From NCBI RefSeq assembly GCF_009193155.1, contig NZ_VUKD01000001.1, forward strand, positions 868,001-932,000: DNA of 64,000 nucleotides, written 5' to 3'. The position numbers were made by a program, and so were the translations under genes. Source of the stretch: Georgenia subflava. Its GTDB lineage: Bacteria > Actinomycetota > Actinomycetes > Actinomycetales > Actinomycetaceae. Below the pieces are notes generated by a model, which was given only the letters and a program-made list of their open reading frames with translations, was not told the DNA's origin and did not search any database. Below, piece by piece: positions 36,598-45,257 of the stretch. Position 1 is the stretch's first letter, and each line of letters begins with the position of its first letter.

Positions 36598-37466
36598 GCC
36601 CCGCGTTCGACGTGCGCGCATACGCACGAGCGCCCGACGAGCTCCGACCCACCGACCTCGACCTGGACACCCTGCGCAACCTCGGCGGCCCGTCCCTCGC
36701 GGTGCTGACGTACCTGTGGCGCACGGAGGGCGGCGACCTCGACGGCCTGCGGGACGTGCTCGTGACCCCCACCCACGCCGACCCGCGGGTGACGGCCTTC
36801 CTGATCACGCGGTCGTACGAGCAGCACTGGCTCGCCGAGTCGCTCCGGAGCATCCTCGCGGCGAACGGCCACGCCCCGGTGGGTGCCCGGGACACCGCCC
36901 TGGGACGGGCGCGGCGCACCTGGGACGAGCGGGGCAGACCCGTGGTCGCCGCGGTCGGCACGAACCTCCTGGGAGCCGACGTCACCGCGGCGCAGATGGT
37001 GACCGGCTGGCTCGACACCGCCGCGCTCGCCCTGGCCTACCGTCGTCTGGCCGACCTCGAACCCTCCCTCGCCGCGGTGGCGGCCGCCGTCGACCGGATC
37101 AAGGGACGGCACCTGGCGTTCTACGCCGACGAGGCAGTCACGCGGCTGGCGCGCAGCTCGTCGGCCCGTCGCATCGCCGGTGCCGCAGTGGCACGGTGGC
37201 GCTGGCCCGGGGCGCGGCGCGCCGGCACCGGCGCCGTCCGGCCCGTGGTCACGGACCTCCTCGCCGGTCCGCGCAGCCGCCCGGCGGACGACACGATCGA
37301 CACGATCGACGCGATCGACGCGATCGACGACAGCGTCGCCACGTTCCCCGGTCTGGCCGGCGCGCGCCCGGTGCACGCCGCGCTCGACCGGCTCGCCGGC
37401 AGGTGCTCGGTCTTCGCCCCGCGCACCGACCCATCCGGCCGGCCCACGGCTCCGAACCCTTGGTGA
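36594..37466 (+). CDS. Paralogue of the preceding ferritin-like protein with degenerate metal site
   Basis: 290 residues, GTG overlapping the previous stop by four bases. It aligns with its neighbour throughout (both share LRDxLVTPxxADPxVxxF). Only E45 and the last His (H173) are kept; E77 is Gln, H80 is Leu, E141 is Thr (T142) and E171 is Lys (K170). A di-iron centre is therefore unlikely. It may be a structural or regulatory partner forming a heterodimer. A run of Asp-Ala/Thr-Ile repeats lies near residue 235. Confidence 0.72.
   Translation: MSPAFDVRAYARAPDELRPTDLDLDTLRNLGGPSLAVLTYLWRTEGGDLDGLRDVLVTPTHADPRVTAFLITRSYEQHWLAESLRSILAANGHAPVGARDTALGRARRTWDERGRPVVAAVGTNLLGADVTAAQMVTGWLDTAALALAYRRLADLEPSLAAVAAAVDRIKGRHLAFYADEAVTRLARSSSARRIAGAAVARWRWPGARRAGTGAVRPVVTDLLAGPRSRPADDTIDTIDAIDAIDDSVATFPGLAGARPVHAALDRLAGRCSVFAPRTDPSGRPTAPNPW
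37290..37325 (+). repeat. Four 9-bp coding repeats in the degenerate paralogue
   Basis: Two GACACGATC units then two GACGCGATC units encode DTI-DTI-DAI-DAI, a slippage-prone in-frame tract. Confidence 0.85.
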
Positions 37467-37496
37467 CAGAGCAGGACGCCCACCGAGGAGCCCATC

Positions 37497-38813
37497 ATGA
37501 GCACCATCCGTCCGATCCGTCCCACCGCGACGCTGGCCGCGGCCCTCGCACTGACCCTGGGGCTCGCTGCCTGCAGCGGCTCCGCCGAGGAGGCGACGAC
37601 CACGTCGCCGCAGGGCGAGGCGACCACCTCCGAGAGCGCGGCGCCCACCCAGGAGGGCATGGACATGGCGGAGCACTCCGCCGTCGAGCCGGTCAGCACC
37701 GGCGACCCGTTCGCAGATGCCCGCACGGCCGCCCAGCACATGCCCGAGACGGCGGCGACCCTGGCCACCGGATTCGTCACCGCCCTGGAGATCCCCGGTT
37801 CGGTCGACTCCGACGCCGCGGTCCTGCGCGCGAACCTGACAGCGCTGCTGCAGGAGCACGTCTACCTGGCCGGGATCGCCGTCGCGACGGCGTACGCGGC
37901 CGGTCCCGACTCCGCCGAGTTCGAGGCGGCCGCGGCGACTCTCGACGAGAACTCGGTGGCGCTGTCCGAGGCGGTCGGCTCGCTCGCCGGCGAGGAGCAG
38001 GGCGCCGCCTTCCTCGAGCTGTGGCGCGAGCACATCGGCTACTTCGTCGACTACGCCGTCGCGGTCCAGGGTGGGGACACCGCTGCCCGGGACGAGGCGC
38101 TGGCCGACCTCGACGGCTACACCGGCGAGGCGGGCGCCTTCTTCGAGCAGGTCAGCGGTGGCGAGCTGCCGGCCGCCGACATCGCCTCGTCCCTGCAGAT
38201 GCACGTGACCACCCTGACCGCGGCGATCGACGGCCTCGCGGCCGGCAGCCCGGAGGCCTACGACGCGCTGCGGGCTGCCGCGGGCCACGTGGTCGAGGCC
38301 GCCGGTGTCCTCGCCACGGGCCTGGCCACCGCGACCGGGACGGAGGGCGACCCGAACGACGAGGCCGCCACCCTGCGTGCCGAGCTGACGGCCGCGCTGC
38401 AGGAGCACGTCTACCTCGCGAGCGTCGCCGTCTTCACCGCCTACACCGCCGAGGGGGGCACCGACTCCGAGGCGTTCCAGGCCGCGGCGGCCACTCTCGA
38501 CGCCAACACGGTGGCCCTGTCCGAGGCCGTCGGCGCCCTGGCCGGCGAGGAGCAGGGCGATGCGTTCATGGCGCTGTGGCGCGAGCACATCGGCTACTTC
38601 GTCGACTACGCGGGCGCCGCGGGAGACGACGAGGCGGCGCAGACCGCGCTGACCGAGCTCGACGGGTATCGCGGCGAGGCCGGGGCGTTCTTCGAGGAGA
38701 TCTCCGCCGGCGAGCTTCCTGCCGACGCCGTCGCCGAGGGCCTGGCCATGCACGTCCAGACGCTGGCCGGTGCGATCGACTCGCTCGGCGCGGCGCTGGT
38801 CCAGGCCGGCTGA
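37497..38813 (+). CDS. Lipoprotein made of two copies of one helical domain, unknown function
   Basis: 438 residues; lipobox LAAC near residue 26, then a Thr/Ser/Glu-rich linker containing MDMAEHS. Residues about 108-248 and 288-433 are copies of one domain; both contain LQEHVYLA, TLDxNxVALSEAVG, LAGEEQG, LWREHIGYFVDYA, GEAGAFFE and a late MHV. Repeated His and Met positions suggest a metal or haem site, but this is a guess. No family recognised. It lies between the di-iron pair and the SigK/RskA genes. Confidence 0.75.
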   Translation: MSTIRPIRPTATLAAALALTLGLAACSGSAEEATTTSPQGEATTSESAAPTQEGMDMAEHSAVEPVSTGDPFADARTAAQHMPETAATLATGFVTALEIPGSVDSDAAVLRANLTALLQEHVYLAGIAVATAYAAGPDSAEFEAAAATLDENSVALSEAVGSLAGEEQGAAFLELWREHIGYFVDYAVAVQGGDTAARDEALADLDGYTGEAGAFFEQVSGGELPAADIASSLQMHVTTLTAAIDGLAAGSPEAYDALRAAAGHVVEAAGVLATGLATATGTEGDPNDEAATLRAELTAALQEHVYLASVAVFTAYTAEGGTDSEAFQAAAATLDANTVALSEAVGALAGEEQGDAFMALWREHIGYFVDYAGAAGDDEAAQTALTELDGYRGEAGAFFEEISAGELPADAVAEGLAMHVQTLAGAIDSLGAALVQAG

Positions 38814-38930
38814 GTCCCCGAACCGGCGACGGGCCGCGGCCCCCTGCCACGGCGGCCCGTCGCCTCCGGCTCACGCCCCGACGTCTCGGCCCTGCCGGTG
38901 CGCACGTCGGGCGGGAGGTCGAGATCACGG

Positions 38931-38943
38931 CACAATGGCACGG
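38931..38943 (+). promoter_or_regulatory. Leaderless -10 box of the sigma factor gene
   Basis: CACAAT at 38931-38936 is followed by six bases and then the GTG start, with no Shine-Dalgarno. This supports the GTG over upstream in-frame codons. Confidence 0.45.
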
Positions 38944-39542
38944 TGACATCTCCCGGACGCGCGCCGAGCGAGGGGTCGACCGACCACGGCGGCCGCGCGG
39001 ACCTGGTGAGCCGCCTCCTCGTGGAGGTGGCCGACGGCGACCGCCACGCCTTCGAGCTGCTGTACGACGAGACGGCACCCATGGTCCACGGTGCCGCGCT
39101 GCGCGTGCTGCGGGACCGGGAGCTGGCCGCCGAGGTCACCCAGGAGGTCATGGTCGAGGTGTGGCGCGGTGCGGCACGGTTCGACCCGGCCCGGGGCAGT
39201 GCCCTGTCCTGGATCGTCACCGTGGCCCGGCGTCGGGCCGTCGACCGGGTCCGCTCGGTCCAGGCGCAGCGTGACCGGGACGAGCTCGCCTCGGTGCGCG
39301 ACTACGACCGCCCGTTCGACGACGTCGCCGAGACGGTGACCAGGTCGGAGGAGCGCGACCGGGTCCGGAACTGCCTGGGCACGCTCACCGACCTCCAGCG
39401 CGAGGCGGTCGTGCGCGCCTACTTCGGTGGACGGACCTACCGTGAGGTGGCCGAGGACGTGGCGGCCACGCTGCCGACAGTGAAGTCCCGCATCCGGGAC
39501 GGCCTGCACCGCCTTCGCACCTGTCTGGGGGTGGACCGATGA
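38943..39542 (+). CDS. sigK: ECF RNA polymerase sigma factor, SigK type
   Basis: 199 residues. Sigma-2 region: FELLYDETAPMVHGAALRVL and EVTQEVMVEVWRGAARFDPARGSALSWIVTVARRRAVDRVRS; sigma-4 region: LTDLQREAVVRAYFGGRTYREVAEDVAATLPTVKSRIRDGLHRL. Overlap by four bases with an RskA-type anti-sigma gene identifies the SigK branch. The target regulon is unknown; the lipoprotein and di-iron genes upstream are the first places to look. Confidence 0.92.
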   Translation: MTSPGRAPSEGSTDHGGRADLVSRLLVEVADGDRHAFELLYDETAPMVHGAALRVLRDRELAAEVTQEVMVEVWRGAARFDPARGSALSWIVTVARRRAVDRVRSVQAQRDRDELASVRDYDRPFDDVAETVTRSEERDRVRNCLGTLTDLQREAVVRAYFGGRTYREVAEDVAATLPTVKSRIRDGLHRLRTCLGVDR

Positions 39543-40336
39543 CCGACCACCGCGCCGAGCGAGAGCTCCTGGGCGCCTGGGCGCTCGATGCCGTCGACGA
39601 CGTGGAGCGCGCCGCCGTCGAGCGGGCGATCCGCGAGGACCCCGAGGTCGCCGCGGAGGCGCGGGCGCTGCGCGAGACGGTCGCCCGGATCGCCGAGGCC
39701 GACGCCGTCGCCCCGCCGCCGTCGCTCCGCGGCGAGGTGCTGACCACAGTGACGACGACTCCGCAGGACGGTGGCGCCGTCGCGACGCCGTCACCGGGCA
39801 GCGGCGACGACGCCCGCGAGGACCCGGGTCACCTGTCCGGCGACGAGGGCGTCCGCGTCGTCGGCCGTGGCGCCGGGCGCGGTCGGCGCGTCCGCCACCC
39901 GCAGCGCTGGCTCGCCGCCGCTGCGGTCGTGCTGGCCGCCGCCGTCCCCGGCACGCTCGCCGTCCAGCAGCACCAGCGGGCGGAGCAGGCCGAGGAGCAG
40001 CTCGCCACCGTCGCGGAGGCGCTCGCCGAGCCGGACGCCCGGCTCCTCGGCGCGGACGTCGCCGGGGGCGGACGCGCGGTGGCGGTCGTCACTGGGGCCG
40101 GCGCCCTCTTCACCGCTCGGGACCTGCCCGACCCCGGCGGCCGGCAGGTCTACCAGCTGTGGGTGATTGCCGACGGCCGGCCGGAGTCGGCCGGCGTCCT
40201 GCGGCTCGAGGACGGGCTGGTGACCGCCCGGGTGCCCGACCTGCCCGACGAGGCCGTCCTGGCGATGACGGTCGAGCCCGACGGCGGGTCGACCCAGCCC
40301 ACGTCCGAGCCGGTGGTCGCGCTGCCCACGGCATGA
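39539..40336 (+). CDS. rskA: Anti-sigma-K factor
   Basis: 265 residues; ATGA overlap with the sigma gene. Residues 1-70 are the cytoplasmic sigma-binding helices (ELLGAWALDAVDDVERAAVE), one membrane helix lies near 124-141 (WLAAAAVVLAAAVPGTLA), then a short coiled coil and the extracytoplasmic RskA domain (GGRQVYQLWVIADGRPESAG). It would hold the sigma factor inactive until regulated proteolysis releases it. Confidence 0.92.
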   Translation: MTDHRAERELLGAWALDAVDDVERAAVERAIREDPEVAAEARALRETVARIAEADAVAPPPSLRGEVLTTVTTTPQDGGAVATPSPGSGDDAREDPGHLSGDEGVRVVGRGAGRGRRVRHPQRWLAAAAVVLAAAVPGTLAVQQHQRAEQAEEQLATVAEALAEPDARLLGADVAGGGRAVAVVTGAGALFTARDLPDPGGRQVYQLWVIADGRPESAGVLRLEDGLVTARVPDLPDEAVLAMTVEPDGGSTQPTSEPVVALPTA

Positions 40337-40402
40337 CGCCTCGCACCGCCGCACTGCCCCGCCGAGCCCGCTCGGGGTCACCGGCGTGCGCCAACCTCAG
40401 TC

Positions 40403-43400
40403 CTACGGCGCCAGCAGCTCCTTGATGTCCGCCGCGCTGAGCGGTGCGGCGAGGCTGCCGCCGTCGTCGACCACCTTGTCGAAGAGGTCGCGCTTGCGCT
40501 GCTGGAGCTCGACGACCTTCTCCTCGATGGTCTCCTCCGCGACCATCCGGTAGACCATGACCGTCTTGTCCTGGCCGATCCGGTGGGTGCGGTCGACGGC
40601 CTGCGCCTCGGCCGCGGGGTTCCACCACGGGTCCAGGATGAAGCAGTAGTCGGCCTCGGTGAGGTTCAGCCCGAAGCCGCCGGCCTTGAGGCTGATGAGG
40701 AAAACCGGTGCGTCGCCCGTCTTGAACTCCTCGATCCGCCGGGCCCGGTTGCGGGTGCGGCCGTCGAGGTAGCAGTAGTCGGTCCCGTCGGCGTCGAGCC
40801 GGTCGCGCACCGTGGCGAGAAAGCCGGTGAACTGGCTGAACACGAGCGCGCGGTGCCCGCCGGCGACGACCTCCTCGAGCTGTTCGAAGAGGACGTCGAC
40901 CTTGCTCGAGCGCACGCCGGCGTACTTCTCGTCGACCAGGGCGGCGTCGAGGCTGAGCTGGCGGAGCAGTGTCAGCGACCGCAGGATCGTGAAGCGGTTC
41001 TTCTCGACGTCGTCGAGGAGGCTGAGGATCTTGCGTCGCTCGCGCTGGAGGTGGGTGTCGTAGATCTTGCGGTGCCGCGGGTTGAGCTGGACGTGGAGCA
41101 CCTGCTCCTGCTTCGGCGGCAGGTCCGTGGCCACCTGCTCCTTCGTGCGACGTCGGATGAACGGGCGGATCCGGCGTCGCAGCGTCTCGAGCTGGCCCGG
41201 CCGGGTCCCGCGCTCGATGGGCTTGCGGTAGAGCTCGGTGAAGACCTTCGGGTCGGGGTACATGCCCGGCGCGACGATGGAGAGCAGCGACCACAGGTCC
41301 ATCAGGCTGTTCTCCAGCGGGGTGCCGGTGATGGCCAGCTTGAACGGGGCACGGAGCCGACGCGCGACCTGGTAGGTCTTGGCCTGGTGGTTCTTGACGA
41401 ACTGCGCCTCGTCGAGGATCAGCCCGCTCCACGTCAGCTCGCGGTAGGCCGCCTCGTCGATGCGGAACAGCGCGTAGGAGGTGACCACGAGGTCGGCACC
41501 GGCGACGTCGTCGGCCAGGGCCCGTCCGGACTTCTTCTGGGTCTCGCCGACGGCGACGACCTCCAGGTCCGGGGCGAAGCGCCGCGCCTCCTCCGCCCAG
41601 CCGGCGACCACCGAGGTGGGCGCGACCACGAGGGCCGGTGCGGTCAGCGTCCCGGTGGCCTTCGCCCGCAGCAGGGTCGCCAGGGTCTGCACGGTCTTGC
41701 CGAGCCCCATGTCGTCGGCGAGGATCCCGCCGAGGCCGGCCTCCCACAGGTAGCTGAGCCACCGGAAGCCCTCGAGCTGGTAGGGCCGCAGGGTCGCGGT
41801 CAGCCCTGCCGGGGCGGCGGGCGGGTCGGCCCCCTCGCCGGCGAGGAGCCGGCGCACCGACCCGGTCCACCGTGCGCTCTCCTCCTCCACCACGCCGAGG
41901 GCGGCGAGCTCTTCCCACAGCCCTGCCTGGTAGCTCGTCAGCCGCAGGCTGTTCGCCGGGCGGTCCTGCAGGTGGCTCGCCTCCTCGATCAGGTGGCGCA
42001 GCTGGTCGAGCTCGGGCCGGTCGAGGCCGAAGTACGTGCCCGAGAGCAGGACGAGGTGGCTGTCCCCGCGCGCGAGCGCGACGAACAGGCTCTCGAAGGG
42101 GATCCGCTCGCCGTCGATCTCGACGAGAACACCGAGGTCGAACCAGTCGCCCTCCTCGGCGTCGGTCGCCGAGACCTTGATGACCGGTGCGGAGTCCGAG
42201 CGGCGGTACTCCACCGGGGTGCCGACCTCCTCGACCACGACCCCCTGCTCCCGCAGCCCCGGCAGCGTCTCCTCGACGAAGACGGCGGCATCCAGCCCGC
42301 GCAGCTGCAGGGTCGGCGCGGGGCCGGACCGACCAGGGCCGTCCTGCAGCGCGGCCGGCAGGTCCAGCTCCCGGAGCAGACGCTGCTCGGTGGTGCTGTC
42401 GCGGCCCGGTCCGCGGGTGGCGTCGAGCGGCACCCGGCGGGCGGTGCCGGCGACGTCGTAGCAGAACGCCCACTCCAGGGTGAGGTGGTGGTCCGGCTCG
42501 TAGGTCAGCGTCAGGCCGAGCCGCGGCGGGACGATCGTCGGCAGCTCGACCGAGCCGTCGGAGGAGCGCACGGTCACCAGCTGGCGCAGCGTCGGGTAGT
42601 ACTCGGCGAGGAAGCGGTCGACGTCCTCGGCGGGCACGTCGAGCTCGCCCGCCGCGACGAGGCTCGTGGCCCGGGCGGTGAGGGGCCGCTCGAGCGGGGC
42701 CAGGACGAGGCCGACGTCCGAGCGCCCGCTCGCTGCGCCGGGTCGTCGCGGACCGTTGGTGCCCTGGTGCCCGCTCCTGCCGACGCGGGCGTCCGCACCG
42801 GGCCCCGCGACCTCGGCACGGGCACGCCAGGTCGACCTGCCGGCACTGCTCGGCCCCAGCGCGGCGGCGCCGACCAGATCGAGGACGACCCCGTGGGACG
42901 GCCGGCCGACCAGCATGACGCCGCCGGGGCGGCCGTCGTCGTCGGTCTCGGGGAGCTCGAAGCCGGGGACGTCGACCACGGGGACGGCCAGCAGCCCGTC
43001 GTCGTCCCGGCTCAGCTCGAGGGAGACGGTGGCGGGGCCGTCTGCCAGCACCACCGCGCCGGCGGCGGCGCGGCTGTGGACGAACGGCACGCCCGCGTCC
43101 GCGACGGCCCGCAGCAGCGGCCAGAGCGCCGGCCCGAACTCGTCGAGGAAGACGGCCGGGTCCGAGTAGGTGTACGCGCTCGGCTGGTGCGCCTGGTGGA
43201 GCGCGTGCAGCGCCTCGCGGTGCGCGTCGACCCGGCCGTACGCGCCCCAGCGGAAGGACAGGTCGCGCCACCCGATCCCGCTGCGCACCCAGGGACTCTT
43301 CTTTCCGGGCACCACCGGCCGCAGCCGCACGCGCACCCGGTCCGGGGCGCCGCGCCAGCCCGGCTCGACCACCGGCTCGAGCTGGAGGCCGATGGGCACC

Positions 43401-43798
43401 TGCTCGGACTCGGTCTCCTCCTCGACGACGTCGGCGAGCTGGCGCTCCCAGGACCTGGCCGTCCGGCTCAGCGGCGTCAGGTCGTCGCGCGCAGCCAGGA
43501 GGACGGCGGCCACGTGCTTGCAGTCCACCGCCACCGGGCAGGTGCAGCGGCCCTCGCTGAGCCGGTCACCGCGGGCGTCACCGACCTGGACGATGGTCTG
43601 GTACGGCCGGCTGTCGGTGCCCTCGACGGCGGCGAAGAGGACCCGGCGGTCCGGGTCCGACGTCAACCAGCTGACCCGGCCGGACTTGGCGTAGGCCATG
43701 CCGCGCGCGAAGGTCGGGGCCCCGACGACGGCGAGGATCTGGTCCTCGCCCGGCAGGTCCGACCACGGGCGCAGGTCCTCGCGGCGGGTGACGGTCAC
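40403..43798 (-). CDS. SNF2-family helicase with SWIM zinc finger
   Basis: 1131 residues from the GTG that follows a TACGCT -10 box by six bases; a GTG 13 codons earlier is the alternative. The SWIM finger (CTCPVAVDCKH) lies near residue 85. The SNF2 ATPase starts near 680: ADDMGLGKT (Walker A K701), DEAQ box, TGTPLENS, then helicase-C motifs SQFTGFLATVRD, LKAGGFGLNLTEAD and DRTHRIGQDKTVMVYR. Probably remodels nucleoprotein or acts in DNA repair. Residues 130-560 show no motif I recognise. Confidence 0.92.
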   Translation of the reverse strand: MTVTRREDLRPWSDLPGEDQILAVVGAPTFARGMAYAKSGRVSWLTSDPDRRVLFAAVEGTDSRPYQTIVQVGDARGDRLSEGRCTCPVAVDCKHVAAVLLAARDDLTPLSRTARSWERQLADVVEEETESEQVPIGLQLEPVVEPGWRGAPDRVRVRLRPVVPGKKSPWVRSGIGWRDLSFRWGAYGRVDAHREALHALHQAHQPSAYTYSDPAVFLDEFGPALWPLLRAVADAGVPFVHSRAAAGAVVLADGPATVSLELSRDDDGLLAVPVVDVPGFELPETDDDGRPGGVMLVGRPSHGVVLDLVGAAALGPSSAGRSTWRARAEVAGPGADARVGRSGHQGTNGPRRPGAASGRSDVGLVLAPLERPLTARATSLVAAGELDVPAEDVDRFLAEYYPTLRQLVTVRSSDGSVELPTIVPPRLGLTLTYEPDHHLTLEWAFCYDVAGTARRVPLDATRGPGRDSTTEQRLLRELDLPAALQDGPGRSGPAPTLQLRGLDAAVFVEETLPGLREQGVVVEEVGTPVEYRRSDSAPVIKVSATDAEEGDWFDLGVLVEIDGERIPFESLFVALARGDSHLVLLSGTYFGLDRPELDQLRHLIEEASHLQDRPANSLRLTSYQAGLWEELAALGVVEEESARWTGSVRRLLAGEGADPPAAPAGLTATLRPYQLEGFRWLSYLWEAGLGGILADDMGLGKTVQTLATLLRAKATGTLTAPALVVAPTSVVAGWAEEARRFAPDLEVVAVGETQKKSGRALADDVAGADLVVTSYALFRIDEAAYRELTWSGLILDEAQFVKNHQAKTYQVARRLRAPFKLAITGTPLENSLMDLWSLLSIVAPGMYPDPKVFTELYRKPIERGTRPGQLETLRRRIRPFIRRRTKEQVATDLPPKQEQVLHVQLNPRHRKIYDTHLQRERRKILSLLDDVEKNRFTILRSLTLLRQLSLDAALVDEKYAGVRSSKVDVLFEQLEEVVAGGHRALVFSQFTGFLATVRDRLDADGTDYCYLDGRTRNRARRIEEFKTGDAPVFLISLKAGGFGLNLTEADYCFILDPWWNPAAEAQAVDRTHRIGQDKTVMVYRMVAEETIEEKVVELQQRKRDLFDKVVDDGGSLAAPLSAADIKELLAP

Positions 43799-43810
43799 CG
43801 GTCCAGCGTA
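43799..43810 (-). promoter_or_regulatory. Leaderless -10 box of the SNF2 helicase gene
   Basis: On the minus strand TACGCT (43805-43810) and six bases precede the GTG at 43798, with no ribosome site. This decides the start chosen. Confidence 0.45.
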
Positions 43811-43840
43811 AGTCGCGCCGCCCACATCCCCCCGCACCGC

Positions 43841-44533
43841 TCACCGTGGCGGTTCGATGCCCTGCCGTCGCTTGAGCTGCTCGAGCCGGGCGTCCGCGGC
43901 GGTGCCGGTCTCCAGCTGCTCGAACGCCTCGCGGACCTGCACCGAGTCCGGGTCGGTGCCCGCCAGCTCGTCGTAGGCGGCGGCACGCGCCTCGAGACGC
44001 CGCACCTCCCGCTCGGCCGCGAGCGCCGCGGCCTCCGCACCGACCGCCTCGCGGCCCGCGGCGGTGGCGGCCTCGCGCATCTCGAGGCTCGCCCGGGCGG
44101 CACCGTGGGCGGCGCGCAGCGACTGCAGGTGCAGGCGCGAGTCCTCGACCCGGCGCTCGAGCCGGCCGAGGCTGTCCTCGAGCTGGCGCACCTGGGAGTC
44201 GAGCGTGCGGTGCTGGGCGGTGAGCGTCTCCGCCCGCCGGCCCGCCTCGATGGCGCGCCGCAGGTACTCCCGGGCGCCGTCGTCGTGCCTCATGGCCACG
44301 GCCGCCTCGGCCTGCCGGTTCCAGGACTGCTCGTCCGCGCGGGCCCGGTGCGTCAGCACCTCCACGCGCCTGCGCTGGGCGGCGAGGTCAGCGACGCTGC
44401 GGCGGGCCCGGTCGAGGTGCTCGACCTGCTGGGCGTGGGCGGCCTCGACGGTCTGGACGGGGTCGGCGGGCGCGCTCTTCCGGGCGGCCCGGTTCGCGCG
44501 GACGATACGGCTCAGACGTGCTCTGATCGACAT
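43841..44533 (-). CDS. PspA/IM30-family coiled-coil protein
   Basis: 230 residues, almost wholly helical and charged, rich in Ala, Glu, Arg and Leu heptads (QVRQLEDSLGRLERRVEDSRLHLQSL), no membrane segment. Length and composition fit PspA, which assembles on stressed membranes. The gene 12 bp upstream encodes a membrane-anchored protein, matching the actinobacterial pairing of PspA with a membrane partner. Confidence 0.75.
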   Translation of the reverse strand: MSIRARLSRIVRANRAARKSAPADPVQTVEAAHAQQVEHLDRARRSVADLAAQRRRVEVLTHRARADEQSWNRQAEAAVAMRHDDGAREYLRRAIEAGRRAETLTAQHRTLDSQVRQLEDSLGRLERRVEDSRLHLQSLRAAHGAARASLEMREAATAAGREAVGAEAAALAAEREVRRLEARAAAYDELAGTDPDSVQVREAFEQLETGTAADARLEQLKRRQGIEPPR

Positions 44534-44545
44534 GGCCTGCGACGC

Positions 44546-45151
44546 TCAGGCGGTGCGACGCGAGCGGTAGGAGGTGCCCCAGGCCTGCATGGCCTCGACC
44601 TCGAGCGCCAGATGGTCGCTCACCCGGGCCAGGTGGTTCGGGGCGGCGGCCATCTCGATGCTCAGCACGGAGCGGCGCAGGTCGGCGGCGAGGCGGGCGT
44701 GCTCGTGGACCTGGTCGGCGAGCCAGGTGGTCCACACGCGCCGGAGCTCGGCGTCGGGCTCGGTCTCGGCGAGGGCGAGCTCGGCGTCGAGCTGCTCGCC
44801 GGCGCGCACGAGGTTCGCCGCGATCGAGGACAGCTCACCGACCGGTGCCCCCTGCGCGCGGGCGCCGCCGACGGAACGTTCGGTGGCCTGGATCGACCGG
44901 CGCAGGTCGAGCCGCATCCGGGCGAGCCGGCGGCCGGGGTCGTCGTTGGCGACCGCGCGCACCGTCAGGCGGCCACGCTCGATGCCGCGGCGCACCCGTC
45001 GGGAGCGTCGCACCCGGCGCACCAGGAGCCACGTGCCCAGCACGGTCGCGAGCCCGAGGCCGAGCAGGACGGCGCCGCCGACGAGCACGACCTGGGCCAC
45101 CGCGTCGACGACGTCGGCAGCCGCACTGGCCTCGGCGGCAACGGGAGCCAT
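44546..45151 (-). CDS. Single-pass membrane protein, candidate PspA partner (PspM-like)
   Basis: 201 residues; ATG with GAGGTGAGG upstream. One hydrophobic helix spans about 15-35 (AVAQVVLVGGAVLLGLGLA), followed by a basic stretch and a helical cytoplasmic domain. Its place before a PspA-type gene suggests it anchors or regulates PspA, as PspM does in mycobacteria. Similarity to PspM is by position and layout only. Confidence 0.6.
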   Translation of the reverse strand: MAPVAAEASAAADVVDAVAQVVLVGGAVLLGLGLATVLGTWLLVRRVRRSRRVRRGIERGRLTVRAVANDDPGRRLARMRLDLRRSIQATERSVGGARAQGAPVGELSSIAANLVRAGEQLDAELALAETEPDAELRRVWTTWLADQVHEHARLAADLRRSVLSIEMAAAPNHLARVSDHLALEVEAMQAWGTSYRSRRTA

Positions 45152-45257
45152 GTCTACCTCACCTCTCGAACGGCGGTGGGCGCCATGGGCCCACCCCCTC
45201 ACCCTACGTCTGACGAACGGCGGCCTGCCAGGGTTCCAGCCGCCGTCACCGTCGCCG

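Noticed and set aside
36594-37466. Degenerate ferritin-like gene as a pseudogene
   Set aside because: Frame is intact over 290 codons, co-translated with its paralogue and aligned throughout, so loss of ligands looks like functional divergence.
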